NCBI RefSeq assembly: GCF_003466125.1
Contig: NZ_QSOC01000003.1
Coordinates: 62,001 to 126,000 of the forward strand
DNA: 64,000 bases
Reading direction: 5' to 3'
Source: Collinsella sp. TM10-22
Lineage (GTDB): Bacteria > Actinomycetota > Coriobacteriia > Coriobacteriales > Coriobacteriaceae
The translations under genes and the position numbers were made by a program. Shown one piece after another: positions 44,278 to 52,952 of the stretch (its first letter is position 1; the number at the start of each line of letters is the position of its first letter). Under the pieces are notes generated by a model. That model did not search any database. It had not been told where the DNA came from and worked only from the letters and a program-made list of their open reading frames with translations.

Positions 44278-45687
44278 TTACTCGCCCAGCAGGCTCTTGG
44301 TGATGGAAGCGGCGGCCTTCTTGCCGGCGCCCATCGCCAGAATGACCGTAGCGGCACCGGTGACGATGTCGCCGCCGGCCCAAATGCGGGGATCGGTGGT
44401 CTGGCCGGTCTCCTCGTCAGCGACGATGTAGCCCCACTTGTTGAGCTCCATCTTGCCGCCGATCTTGGCAGCGAAGGGGTTGGCGTTGGTGCCGATAGCC
44501 GAGATCGCGACGTCGCAGGGGATCTCCTCGATGGCACCCTCGATGGCAACCGGACGACGGCGGCCGGACTCGTCGGGCTCGCCGAGCTCCATCTTCTGGA
44601 CCTTGACGGCGCACACGGAGCCGTCCTCGCCAGCGACAAACTCGAGCGGGGAAACGAGCGGCAGAACCTCGACGCCCTCGGCCTTAGCATGGTGCAACTC
44701 GGCGCGACGGCAGGGCATCTCGTCCTCGGTACGACGGTAGGCGATGATGGCGTGCTCGGCGCCCAGGCGCTTGGCGGTACGGACGGCGTCCATAGCCACG
44801 TTGCCGCCACCAAAGACGACGACGTTCTTGCCGTGCTTGGTGGGGGTGTCGTACTCGGGGAACTTGTTGGCCTTCATCAGGTTCACGCGGGTGAGGTACT
44901 CGTTAGCGAAGAAGACGTTGGGCAGGTTCTCGCCGGGGACGTTGAGGAACTTGGGCAGGCCTGCGCCGGTCGCCACGTAGATGGCGTCGAAGCCCTGCTC
45001 GAACAGCTCCTCGGCCGTGGCCATGTTGCCCACGACGGAGTTGTACTCAAACTTAACGCCCATGTCCTCCAGGCCGTCAATTTCGCGCTTGACGACTGCC
45101 TTGGGCAGACGGAACTCGGGGATGCCGTAGACCAGCACGCCGCCGCCGGTGAAGAAAGCCTCGAAGACGGTGACGTCAAAGCCGTTGCGGGCGAGCTCGC
45201 CGGCGCAGGTGATGCCGGACGGGCCGGAGCCGACGACGGCGACCTTCTTGCCGTTCTTGGGGGCCATCTTGGGCGTGGAGGCGAGCTCGGGGCGGTCACC
45301 CAGGAAGCGCTCGAGCTGACCGATGGCCACGGGCTCGGACTTCTTACCACGGATGCACTTGCCCTCGCACTGGTTCTCCTGCGGGCAAACGCGGCCGCAG
45401 ATGGCGGGAAGCATGGAGTCCTCGCGGATGGTATCGAGGGCGCCGCCGAAGTCCTTCTCGCGGATCTGCTCGATAAAGCGGGGGATGTTGATGTTGACGG
45501 GGCAGCCCTCAACGCAGAACGGCTTCTTGCAGTTGAGGCAGCGCTCGGCCTCGGCCAGCGCCATCTCCTCGGTGAAGCCCTTGTCGACGGGGCGGAAGTC
45601 GCAGGCGCGCTCGGCAGCCGGCTCCTCGTTATCGGGGGTGCGGGGCGACTTCATATCGGCAACGAAACGACCGTTAACTAGTGGCAT
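44278..45687 (-). CDS. nfnB: NfnB / GltD-type NADPH oxidoreductase subunit
   Basis: This iron-sulfur flavoprotein has 469 residues. The N-terminal cysteine groups (CLNCKKPFCVEGCPVN and CGRVCPQENQCEGKC) carry [4Fe-4S] clusters. Two Rossmann folds follow (VAVVGSGPSGITCAGELA and VVVFGGGNVAMDAVRTAKR). The sequence alone also fits the GltD subunit of glutamate synthase, but the immediate partner is a dihydroorotate-dehydrogenase-electron-transfer-like protein. The pair therefore fits NfnAB, the electron-bifurcating NADH-dependent ferredoxin:NADP oxidoreductase. The start overlaps the nfnA stop by 10 bases. Confidence 0.88.
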   Translation of the reverse strand: MPLVNGRFVADMKSPRTPDNEEPAAERACDFRPVDKGFTEEMALAEAERCLNCKKPFCVEGCPVNINIPRFIEQIREKDFGGALDTIREDSMLPAICGRVCPQENQCEGKCIRGKKSEPVAIGQLERFLGDRPELASTPKMAPKNGKKVAVVGSGPSGITCAGELARNGFDVTVFEAFFTGGGVLVYGIPEFRLPKAVVKREIDGLEDMGVKFEYNSVVGNMATAEELFEQGFDAIYVATGAGLPKFLNVPGENLPNVFFANEYLTRVNLMKANKFPEYDTPTKHGKNVVVFGGGNVAMDAVRTAKRLGAEHAIIAYRRTEDEMPCRRAELHHAKAEGVEVLPLVSPLEFVAGEDGSVCAVKVQKMELGEPDESGRRRPVAIEGAIEEIPCDVAISAIGTNANPFAAKIGGKMELNKWGYIVADEETGQTTDPRIWAGGDIVTGAATVILAMGAGKKAAASITKSLLGE

Positions 45688-46517
45688 GCGCAGCTCTTTT
45701 CCTCATAGGCCTTGAGGGACTCGCCCTCTTCGGAACGGTAAGCGGCCTGGCGGGCACGAAGGTCATCCCAGTCGACCAGGGTGGCATCGAAGTCGGGGCC
45801 GTCGACGCAAGCGAACTTGGTCACGCCGCCCACCTCGACGCGGCAGCAGCCGCACATACCGGTGCCGTCAACCATGATGGGGTTGAGCGACGCGGTGATG
45901 GGGGTGTCGTACTTCTGGGCGGTGAGGGTCGAGAACTTCATCATCGGAACGGGGCCGACGCAGAAGACCTGGCTCACGGCCTTGTCCTGCAGCAGGCGCT
46001 CCAGCGGAGCGGTGACAACGCCCTGCTCGCCATAGGAGCCGTCGTCGGTGGTGATGTGGATATGGTCCTCGTCGAGGAGCTCGCGGAACTGGTCCTCCAT
46101 GAGCAGGAGGTCCTTGGTGCGGGCGCCCATGATGGCGTGCACCTCGTGACCGGTCTCGACCAGGTGCTTGGCGACCGGGAAGGCAATTGCCAGACCGACG
46201 CCGCCGCCAATGACGGCGCAGGGGCCCTCGGCCATCTCGGTGGGAACGCCCAGCGGGCCCACGACGTCGCGCAGCGACTCGCCGGCCTCGTAGGTGGAAA
46301 GCATCTCGGTGGTCTTGCCGATCACCATGAAGATGAACTCGACCCAGCCCTCGTCACCGTTCCAGCCGGCCAGGGTGAACGGGACGCGCTCGCCCGTCTC
46401 GTTGGCGCGAACCATGAGGAACTGTCCAGCATGCGCATGCTTGGCGATTGCGGGCGCCTCGATGCGGAACTTGAACACCTTCTCCGAGAACTGCGTCTTC
46501 TCCAGGATCTTATACAT
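45678..46517 (-). CDS. nfnA: NfnA-type FAD/[2Fe-2S] oxidoreductase subunit
   Basis: The protein has 279 residues. An FAD-binding ferredoxin-reductase fold (AGQFLMVRANETGERVPFTL) is followed by an NAD-binding half (CAVIGGGVGLAIAFPVAKHL). A C-terminal [2Fe-2S] site uses the cysteines in DGTGMCGCCRV and KFACVDGPDFD. It is homologous to the electron-transfer subunit PyrK. With NfnB it would couple NADH, NADPH and ferredoxin, which suits an anaerobic fermenter. GAGGGG precedes the ATG. The 196 bp upstream contain only a palindrome and the promoter. Confidence 0.9.
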   Translation of the reverse strand: MYKILEKTQFSEKVFKFRIEAPAIAKHAHAGQFLMVRANETGERVPFTLAGWNGDEGWVEFIFMVIGKTTEMLSTYEAGESLRDVVGPLGVPTEMAEGPCAVIGGGVGLAIAFPVAKHLVETGHEVHAIMGARTKDLLLMEDQFRELLDEDHIHITTDDGSYGEQGVVTAPLERLLQDKAVSQVFCVGPVPMMKFSTLTAQKYDTPITASLNPIMVDGTGMCGCCRVEVGGVTKFACVDGPDFDATLVDWDDLRARQAAYRSEEGESLKAYEEKSCACH

Positions 46518-46678
46518 AGAACCCCTCTCTTGTTAGGGCGACCGAACCGTGCCTCCACGGAAATGGACGGCAGCCCGATTAGAACCGTACGCGCACAGGC
46601 GTTGTGCAGACATACGGTGCAAATTATACCCTCATGGGCATGTCGCTTGCGTGTATCTTCGGCAGGTGGGAAAAGTGA

Positions 46679-46711
46679 CCTGCCAAAAAGGGACAGGTTT
46701 ATTTTGGCAGG
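46679..46711. repeat. GGGACAGG-core palindrome, CCTGCCAAAA type, copy 2
   Basis: CCTGCCAAAA-AGGGACAGGTTTA-TTTTGGCAGG is a perfect 10-bp stem. It abuts the pth stop codon and matches the copy at 24878 nearly base for base. Confidence 0.85.
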
Positions 46712-46713
46712 TT

Positions 46714-47343
46714 TTAGTGCTTGCCGTTGGCGGAAGCGGCGCCGTTTACGTGATCGCGGGCGTAGATTACGCCGTGGACGATGGCCAGACCGGCAGCGTC
46801 GGCGGCACGGGCGCAGGTGTCCTGGAAATCCTCGGCCTCGCGGGCGCGCAGCTGCTTGAGCACATAGTCGGCGACGGCCATCTTGCCGGGAGGGTTGCCG
46901 ATGCCGGTGCGGATGCGGCTAAAGTCGCGGCTGCCCATCTTGTCGATGATGGAGCGCAGGCCGTTGTGGCCGGCATGGCCTCCGCCCACCTTGACGCGCA
47001 CATCGCCGGCGGGGATGTCGAGCTCGTCGTGGATGACGAGCAGCTCCTCGGCCTTGATCTTGTACTCGCGGCAGAGCTTGGAGATGGGGCCGCCCGAGGT
47101 GTTCATGTACGACTGCGGCTTGACCAGCACGATCTGGCGCTTGCCGTCCTCTTCCTCGGCATCGTTGATGTTGATGAGCGCGACCTCGGCGCCGGCCTGG
47201 TTTTTCCAATACGTGACACCGGCCTGACGGGCCAGCTCGTCGATCGCCTTAAAGCCGGCGTTGTGGCGGGTCTCGGCATATTCCTCGCCCGGGTTGCCAA
47301 GCCCGGCAACCATGCGAATCTTAAGCGGCTGTGCAGCTGCCAT
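46714..47343 (-). CDS. pth: Peptidyl-tRNA hydrolase
   Basis: The enzyme frees tRNA from stalled peptidyl-tRNA. It has 209 residues, with the family motif MVAGLGNPGEEYAETRHNAGF (catalytic His about residue 27), KPQSYMN, IHDELDIPAG and GGGHAGHNGLRSI. The start at 47343 has GAAAGG seven bases upstream; an ATG six bases earlier would abut that site. It reads away from the 204-bp element at 47458. Confidence 0.95.
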   Translation of the reverse strand: MAAAQPLKIRMVAGLGNPGEEYAETRHNAGFKAIDELARQAGVTYWKNQAGAEVALININDAEEEDGKRQIVLVKPQSYMNTSGGPISKLCREYKIKAEELLVIHDELDIPAGDVRVKVGGGHAGHNGLRSIIDKMGSRDFSRIRTGIGNPPGKMAVADYVLKQLRAREAEDFQDTCARAADAAGLAIVHGVIYARDHVNGAASANGKH

Positions 47344-47457
47344 GTTCATCCTTTCGTTGATTTGTCGCCTGCTATGGTGAGCGACCCTGTTGCCACTGTC
47401 AAATGGAGGGCAATTGAGGTTGTTTGGGGGCGTTTGGACGGCCGTCAAAATCCGAGG

Positions 47458-47661
47458 TGGACAGTTAGTTCAGATACGTATAAGTTCTGAGGACTCGAAG
47501 TGCTTAATTCGATGCCGATACGTTGTTTTGGAGCTTTAGTTAGTCCATATGGCGCCGTTTTGAAGTCTACCCTGCCTTCAAATAGGGCGAATGGTATAGA
47601 GATAGCTGTAAAACAGCCTAATTCACTGTGTCCATTTATGCGTATTTGAACTGACTGTCCA
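47458..47661. repeat. 204-bp element with terminal inverted repeats (copy 2)
   Basis: The left end TGGACAGTTAGTTCAGATAC is identical to the other two copies. The right end is the same sequence inverted with three changes over about 25 bases. The interior differs from copies 1 and 3 except for pieces such as TTCAAATAGGGCG. It ends 34 bp after the stop codon of the nuclease-like gene. Confidence 0.85.
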
Positions 47662-47694
47662 GCCCTGCTCGACGGCGCACGGGTGATTCGCCGT

Positions 47695-48822
47695 TTAGAC
47701 CGGCGCAAGGCCGATTCCGGCCCGCAGAGCGTTGAGCCAAGCGGCCTGACGCTTGCGATAGCCCTTGATGCGATACCGGAATCGGACTCCCGCGAGTCGA
47801 TGCGTCGTTTGGGCGAAGGCTTCGAGTGCAACAAGGTCTTTCATTTGGTCGCGATTGATAACCAGGACGTGGATGCCCATTGCTTTGAGTCCATTATTTC
47901 GATTGCCATCGTGGATGCGAGCGTTTTGAAGCTCATGCCCAATTCCGTTGTATTCGTTGTCGACTCCGGCTGCCGGGCAATATAGGTCGCAGATGGCGTA
48001 AGGGATGCCGGAGGACATGTTGACCGCAAGAGTGTCGAAGTCGATTCGATGGTTGAGTAGCAGGCCTCCCATGGGCAGGCTGCAGCATCCGAATCCGCCA
48101 AAGCGCATGGGCGCTCCGAGAACGGCAAACATTAGGGATTCGGCTGGGGATGCAGATCCGGGTCGGGCGAGATTGACTGCCGTGCGAAACGAGGTGTATG
48201 AGCTACTTTTGGCGAAGCGCGCGACCGCCTCAAGCTCTTCGATAGTTGTGGCGGGCTCGCATTTGTAGTGCGCCTGTTCGTAGCGGGTTTCGTTCTGCTG
48301 TTCGGCCGCCGACTGATCGCCCCGGCAATCGAGGTCGTCCATCGCTTCGTAGCCATCTCCCTTGGGCCAGACGTCGTCATAGGCAATGGGGTATGTTGCC
48401 CCGGGAGGAAGGGAGTAGGTTCCGAGCAGTTCCATGAGAAGCATCAAGGTTTTGGCGACTGATTCATTTTTGGAACAAAGCATGGCTGTCATGGCAGGAG
48501 ACGTTGCGTAGATGTCGGCCTCGACGTGCATAATTGCACCTTCAGGAAGAGGAGCGGAGAGAATATGCTGAAGAAGTCGCTTGTCGGGGCGTCTGTTGTC
48601 TTCGCTTGAAACGAGAAGATCGAGCAGTTCGGAATCATCTTCATTCCAGGCGTCGAGTATCGAAAGTGCGCCAAAGTCTATCGCGTCATTATTGGGAATG
48701 CAGCTAGCCAAGGCCTGTGCTTGCTGTTCACTATCAACGGAGTCCCAGGGTAGGGCAGAGTACGCCCGTCGTGCGCGACGAATTGCGCGGAGGGCGGAGA
48801 GATGTGAAATCACGGTCGTCAT
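47695..48822 (-). CDS. Hypothetical protein with C-terminal PD-(D/E)XK/DUF559-like domain
   Basis: The protein has 375 residues. The N-terminal 270 have no family I recognise. The last 100 have the pattern of a Vsr/DUF559-like nuclease fold: Asp279 in ICDLYCP, Glu290 in NEYNGIGHE with His297, Arg308 in DGNRNNGLKAMG, then IHVLVINRDQM. Similar proteins occur in many copies in Coriobacteriia, from memory. No ribosome binding site is seen before the ATG at 48822. GC content and codon choice are less biased than in neighbours (more ATT, TTG, GAA), which suggests transfer. It is bracketed by two copies of the 203-bp element. Confidence 0.7.
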   Translation of the reverse strand: MTTVISHLSALRAIRRARRAYSALPWDSVDSEQQAQALASCIPNNDAIDFGALSILDAWNEDDSELLDLLVSSEDNRRPDKRLLQHILSAPLPEGAIMHVEADIYATSPAMTAMLCSKNESVAKTLMLLMELLGTYSLPPGATYPIAYDDVWPKGDGYEAMDDLDCRGDQSAAEQQNETRYEQAHYKCEPATTIEELEAVARFAKSSSYTSFRTAVNLARPGSASPAESLMFAVLGAPMRFGGFGCCSLPMGGLLLNHRIDFDTLAVNMSSGIPYAICDLYCPAAGVDNEYNGIGHELQNARIHDGNRNNGLKAMGIHVLVINRDQMKDLVALEAFAQTTHRLAGVRFRYRIKGYRKRQAAWLNALRAGIGLAPV

Positions 48823-48985
48823 AGCTATAACGTACTAAGTTGGCGGCAGAATGCGACCGCCATACCGTTCTTTTCGCTCAGCGGGGCGCTGCGCGCCATG
48901 AACGGCTGGGTGTTATGAAATCGATGGAATCGGTTGAGGGGATTGCAGGAAATTGAGCTCTGCCGCGAAGGTTGACGATAGCTAC

Positions 48986-49188
48986 TGGACAGTTAGTTCA
49001 GATACGTATAAGACGGCGGGCGTTCGAGGCGTTTCTAAGGGCCTTCGAGGGCGATTTGAGGGTAAATATGCGGCGGTTGTACTCGAAAACGATGAGCATT
49101 GGGCGGCATGGCATCCGCCGGGGAGCTCAGAAGGCTCCAAACGGCCCTTTGGGGCTTTAAAAAAATACGTATCTGAACTAATTGTCCA
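48986..49188. repeat. 203-bp element with terminal inverted repeats (copy 3)
   Basis: It begins TGGACAGTTAGTTCAGATAC and ends with the inverted form with one change (AATTGTCCA). It has the same left junction (ATAAG) and orientation as copy 2. The interior contains AGGGCGATTTGAGG, the inverted form of a piece in copy 1. The 452-bp gap from 48823 to 49274 holds this element, a promoter-like region and the prs terminator. Confidence 0.85.
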
Positions 49189-49211
49189 GGGAAGGTTGGC
49201 GAGGGATAGAA

Positions 49212-49241
49212 AAAGGGTCGGAAGCGAGCTTCCGACCCTTT
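49212..49241 (-). terminator. Terminator after prs
   Basis: AAAGGGTCGGAAG pairs with CTTCCGACCCTTT around CGAG; on the minus strand a TTTTTC run follows. Confidence 0.9.
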
Positions 49242-49274
49242 AAAAGCATCAAAGATGATGCGATGCGCGTTGGA

Positions 49275-50261
49275 TTACAGTGCGAAGTCGCCGCCGACGA
49301 GCGTGGAGACGGGCTCCTCGTGGTAAACGGCGGAGATGGCCTGAGCGAACTCCTCGGCGACCGAGATGGTCTTGATCTTGCCGCCGACCTCGACGGGGAT
49401 GGCGTCGGTGACGACGCACTCGACGATGGGGGCGTCGTTCAGGCGCTCGATGGCCGGGCCGGAGAAGATGCCGTGGGTGGCGCACACGTAGATGTCGCCG
49501 GCGCCCATGGCCTTGAGCTCCTTGACGTTGGCGCACAGGGTGCCAGCGGTGTCGATCATGTCGTCATTGATGATGCAGGTCTTGCCCTTGATGTCACCGA
49601 TGATGCCCATGACCTCGGCGGCGTTGTGGCGCGGACGGCCCTTGTGGGCGATGGCGAGATCGCAACCGAGCATGTCGGACAGCTTCTTGGCGGCCTTGGC
49701 GCGACCCACGTCGGGGGACACGACAACCAGGTTGTCGGTGTCGAAGTGCATGTCGTTGTAGTACTGGCCGAACAGCGGCAGTGCGGACAGGTGGTTAACC
49801 GGGATATCGAAGAAGCCCTGGATCTGGCCCTGGTGCAGGTCGAGGGTGATGATGCGGTTGACGCCGGCGCGCTCGAGCAGGTTGGCGACGAGGCGGGCAG
49901 TGATGGGCTCGCGCGGGCCGGCCTTGCGGTCCTGGCGGGCATAGCCGTAGTGGGTGATGACGGCGGTGATGGAGCGGGCAGACGCGCGCTTGGCAGCGTC
50001 GGTGGCGATGAGCAGCTCCATGAGCATGTCATTGACGTTGCCGCCGGCTACGGACTGAATCAGGAAGACGTCGGCGCCGCGGACGGTCTCGTCGTAGCGG
50101 GCGTAAATCTCACCATTGGCGAACTGCTTTAGCGTAAGGCCCGAAAGCTCGACCCCAAGGTACTCAGCGATTTTCTGAGCGAGGGGACGGTTGGAGGAAC
50201 CGGAATACACGCGGATGGACTTGCGCATATTCTCCGACTTCTCGGGATCATTAATCGGCAT
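49275..50261 (-). CDS. prs: Ribose-phosphate pyrophosphokinase
   Basis: The enzyme makes PRPP from ribose 5-phosphate and ATP, feeding the purine, pyrimidine and NAD genes. It has 328 residues with FANGEIYARYDETVRGADVF, the flexible loop region RQDRKAGPREPITARLVA, and the PRPP-binding CIINDDMIDTAGTL. AAGGAGAAGG precedes the ATG. It lies downstream of glmU, as in many Gram-positive genomes, but a terminator separates the two. A possible -10 TACAAT lies on the minus strand near 50310. Confidence 0.96.
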   Translation of the reverse strand: MPINDPEKSENMRKSIRVYSGSSNRPLAQKIAEYLGVELSGLTLKQFANGEIYARYDETVRGADVFLIQSVAGGNVNDMLMELLIATDAAKRASARSITAVITHYGYARQDRKAGPREPITARLVANLLERAGVNRIITLDLHQGQIQGFFDIPVNHLSALPLFGQYYNDMHFDTDNLVVVSPDVGRAKAAKKLSDMLGCDLAIAHKGRPRHNAAEVMGIIGDIKGKTCIINDDMIDTAGTLCANVKELKAMGAGDIYVCATHGIFSGPAIERLNDAPIVECVVTDAIPVEVGGKIKTISVAEEFAQAISAVYHEEPVSTLVGGDFAL

Positions 50262-50404
50262 TACCCTTCTCCTTTATACATCGAATGCCATATAGATGCC
50301 TTGTTGCATTGTAACCGCGCGATAGGGTTTATCGAGTCTTGATAACGTCTTTACCGTCAACGGACACGAACCGACCACTCATCCGGTTGCGCAGGTCACG
50401 ATAG

Positions 50405-50432
50405 AAAAAAGAGCTGCTCCATGGAACAGCTC
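50405..50432 (-). terminator. Terminator after glmU
   Basis: GAGCTG-C-TCC-AT-GGA-A-CAGCTC forms the stem (50411-50432), and the minus strand then reads TTTTTTCT. It separates glmU from prs. Confidence 0.85.
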
Positions 50433-50452
50433 CTTTTGTGCTTGATAAAACG

Positions 50453-51865
50453 TTATACCTCGTCGTCCTCGTGCAGACGGCGGCGATAATCGGCGGCCCA
50501 GCCCTCAATATTTACCTGACGGGCGCGGCCCAGGCCGAGTGCGTCTGCCGGAACCGGCTCGGTGATGACGGAGCCGGCGGCAACGAGCGCGCCGTCGCCG
50601 ATCTGGGCGGGCGCGACCATCATGGTGTCGGAGCCGATGAAGGCGTCCTTGCCGATGACGGTCTTGTGCTTGTGGACGCCATCGTAGTTGCAGGTGATGG
50701 AGCCCGCGCCCACGTTGACGCCGGAGCCCATGGTGGTGTCGCCGATGTAGGACAGGTGCGGCACCTTGGAGCCCTCGCCGATCGTGGACTTCTTGATCTC
50801 CACGTGCGTGCCGGCCTTGGAGCCATCGAGCATGTGGGTGCCCGGGCGCAGGTAGGCGCGCGGGCCGCAGTCGACGCCGTTCTCGATGACGGCCTCGATG
50901 GCGATAGTCTCATCGATGACGCAGCCGCTGCCGACGGTGGTGTCGGTGAGGCGGCTGTTGGGGCCGAGCTGGCACTCCTCGCCCACGGTGACGTGGCCGA
51001 TCAGGTGCGTCTGCGGCCACACGACGGTGTCGCGGCCGATGACGGCGTCGGGACCGATCCAAGCCTGCGTGGGGTCGATGAAGGTGACGCCCTCGGCCAT
51101 CCAGTGCTCGTTGATGCGATCGCGCGCGATGGCGGTGAGCTGCGCGAGCTGGATGCGGCTGTTGACGCCCAGACCGTCGCGGTAATCATCGCAGTGGAAG
51201 ATGGAGACCGCCTGGCCGTGGCCCTTGAGAATTTCGAGCATGTCGGGCAGGTAATACTCGGACTGCGCGTTGTCGTTGCCGATCTCGTCAATGTGGGCGG
51301 CGAGCTGCGCGCCGTCAAAGGCGTAGCAGCCGGCGTTGCACTCCAGCAGCGCGGCGGCCTGCTCGGGCGTGCAGTCCTTCTGCTCGATGATGCGCTCGAC
51401 CTGACCATCGGCGCCCAGCTTGATGCGGCCGTAGCCGAAGGGATCGGGCGGGGTCATGGTCATGACGGTGCAGGTGAGCTCGCCGGTGGCGACGGTCTGT
51501 GCGAACTTTGCGACGGTGTCGGCGGTGATGAGCGGCAGGTCGCCGTTGAGCACGACGACGGGGCCTTGCGTGATGCCACAGGCCTCGAGCGCGACCTTCA
51601 CGGCGTGGCCGGTGCCCAGGCGCTCGGTCTGCTCGACGCACTCGACCTTGGTGGCGCTGGTGGCGTAGGCGCCGTCGATGAGGGCGCGCATCTCGTCGGC
51701 GTGGCTGCCGATGACGACCACGACGCGGCTGCAGCCGGCCTTGATGGTGGCGTCGACGATCCACTGAACCATGGGCTTGCCCAGGATCTTGTGCGAAACC
51801 TTGCAGTGGTTCGACTTCATGCGGGTGCCCTCGCCGGCGGCGAGGATAATTGCGGTTGCGTCCAT
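50453..51865 (-). CDS. glmU: Bifunctional GlmU: acetyltransferase and UDP-GlcNAc pyrophosphorylase
   Basis: The enzyme produces UDP-N-acetylglucosamine for the cell wall in two steps. The N-terminal nucleotidyltransferase has ILAAGEGTRMKSNHCKVSHK and VLNGDLPLI. The C-terminal left-handed beta-helix (from about 250) has hexapeptide repeats and the acetyltransferase motifs RPGTHMLDGSKAGTHVEIKKS and GAGSITCNYDGVHKHKT. The length of 470 is normal. The start at 51865 follows AGGAGATC. It is divergent from the ECF transporter operon. Confidence 0.96.
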   Translation of the reverse strand: MDATAIILAAGEGTRMKSNHCKVSHKILGKPMVQWIVDATIKAGCSRVVVVIGSHADEMRALIDGAYATSATKVECVEQTERLGTGHAVKVALEACGITQGPVVVLNGDLPLITADTVAKFAQTVATGELTCTVMTMTPPDPFGYGRIKLGADGQVERIIEQKDCTPEQAAALLECNAGCYAFDGAQLAAHIDEIGNDNAQSEYYLPDMLEILKGHGQAVSIFHCDDYRDGLGVNSRIQLAQLTAIARDRINEHWMAEGVTFIDPTQAWIGPDAVIGRDTVVWPQTHLIGHVTVGEECQLGPNSRLTDTTVGSGCVIDETIAIEAVIENGVDCGPRAYLRPGTHMLDGSKAGTHVEIKKSTIGEGSKVPHLSYIGDTTMGSGVNVGAGSITCNYDGVHKHKTVIGKDAFIGSDTMMVAPAQIGDGALVAAGSVITEPVPADALGLGRARQVNIEGWAADYRRRLHEDDEV

Positions 51866-52052
51866 GTGATCTCCTGTTACGTTATAGAGACGTGTGTTTG
51901 GAAACGATACACGGCGCAATATGATACCGCAGGCATATGATGAGCGCGTAACGATTGGCGCATGGCGGCCGATGTCGGTGTCGCCGGTGTGGCGTTTGCG
52001 CTGGTTGTGTATGGCGTCGGCGGCGCTGCGGCGTTGGCGTTTGAGCGAGGGG

Positions 52053-52952
52053 ATGGGGGTGCCCGTGGACATCACGCGAGAGGAATCGGGCAGTGAGCCC
52101 GTCGCGGCATTCTCGATGTCGCACCCGGCGGTGCCGGCGCTCTATATGGTGCTGACGCTGGGGCTTACCATGTTCTCGATGCAACCGGTGTTGATTGCGC
52201 TGTCGCTTGCGGGCGGGCTGGCGTACGGGTTTGCGACGCGCGGTGCAGCGCGTACGCTGGGGGCGCTTCGCTGGCAGCTGCCGGTGATTTTGATCATCGC
52301 GCTGGTCAATCCGCTGTTTAGCGCCTCGGGCTCGACGGAGCTGTTCCGTATTGGCATGCGCGCGGTGTATCTGGAGAGCATGGTATACGGCCTGTGCATG
52401 GGCGGGCTGTTTGTGGCGAGCGTGCTGTGGTTTGAGGCCGCGGCGTCGATGCTTAGCTACGACAAGGTGCTCGCGCTTTTTGGCAACGCCGCGCCGGTGG
52501 TCGCGCTCATGATCTCGATGTGCATGCGGCTTATCCCGCAGTTTCTGCGCCGCGGTCGTACGGTGCTGGCGGTGCAGGATGCGATTGACGTGCCGGGGCG
52601 CGCGCCGGCCGACCCCGTGCGCTCGCGCCTGCGGGCATCGAGCGTGCTGATGGGCTGGGGCATGGAAGATTCGCTGGAGCGCGCGGACGCCATGCGTTCC
52701 CGTGGGTGGGGCGCCGCGACGCGTCGCACGACGTACGCGCGGTATCGGCTGGGGCGCGGCGATGTTGCCGCGCTGGTTGGGCTTGCGGCGTTTGGTGCCG
52801 CCGCGGTAGCGGTGGCATGGGTTGCGACGACGCAGTATTCGTTTTACCCGCAGCTTTCGGTGCCGGCACCGTGGCCGGGCTATGTTGTATACGCGGCTTG
52901 GATGGCACTGCCCTGCGTGCTGCACGCGGTTGACGAAAAGAGGTTTGGCTGA
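52053..52952 (+). CDS. ecfT: ECF transporter transmembrane component T
   Basis: This membrane scaffold protein couples the ATPases to the substrate-binding S subunit. It has about 299 residues, with five or six helices between residues 20 and 190. The cytoplasmic coupling region has the two Ala-Arg-Gly-like motifs (LERADAMRSRGWG, and ATRGAARTL earlier). The start is uncertain: ATG 52053 has a GAGG nearby, but MSHPAVPAL further in is also possible, and the frame is open upstream to 51894. The stop overlaps the start of the ATPase gene. Confidence 0.85.
   Translation: MGVPVDITREESGSEPVAAFSMSHPAVPALYMVLTLGLTMFSMQPVLIALSLAGGLAYGFATRGAARTLGALRWQLPVILIIALVNPLFSASGSTELFRIGMRAVYLESMVYGLCMGGLFVASVLWFEAAASMLSYDKVLALFGNAAPVVALMISMCMRLIPQFLRRGRTVLAVQDAIDVPGRAPADPVRSRLRASSVLMGWGMEDSLERADAMRSRGWGAATRRTTYARYRLGRGDVAALVGLAAFGAAAVAVAWVATTQYSFYPQLSVPAPWPGYVVYAAWMALPCVLHAVDEKRFG

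Noticed and set aside
44278..45687. Assignment as the glutamate synthase small subunit GltD
   Set aside because: No large glutamate synthase subunit is adjacent, and the coupled partner is of the NfnA/PyrK type, so NfnB is preferred.
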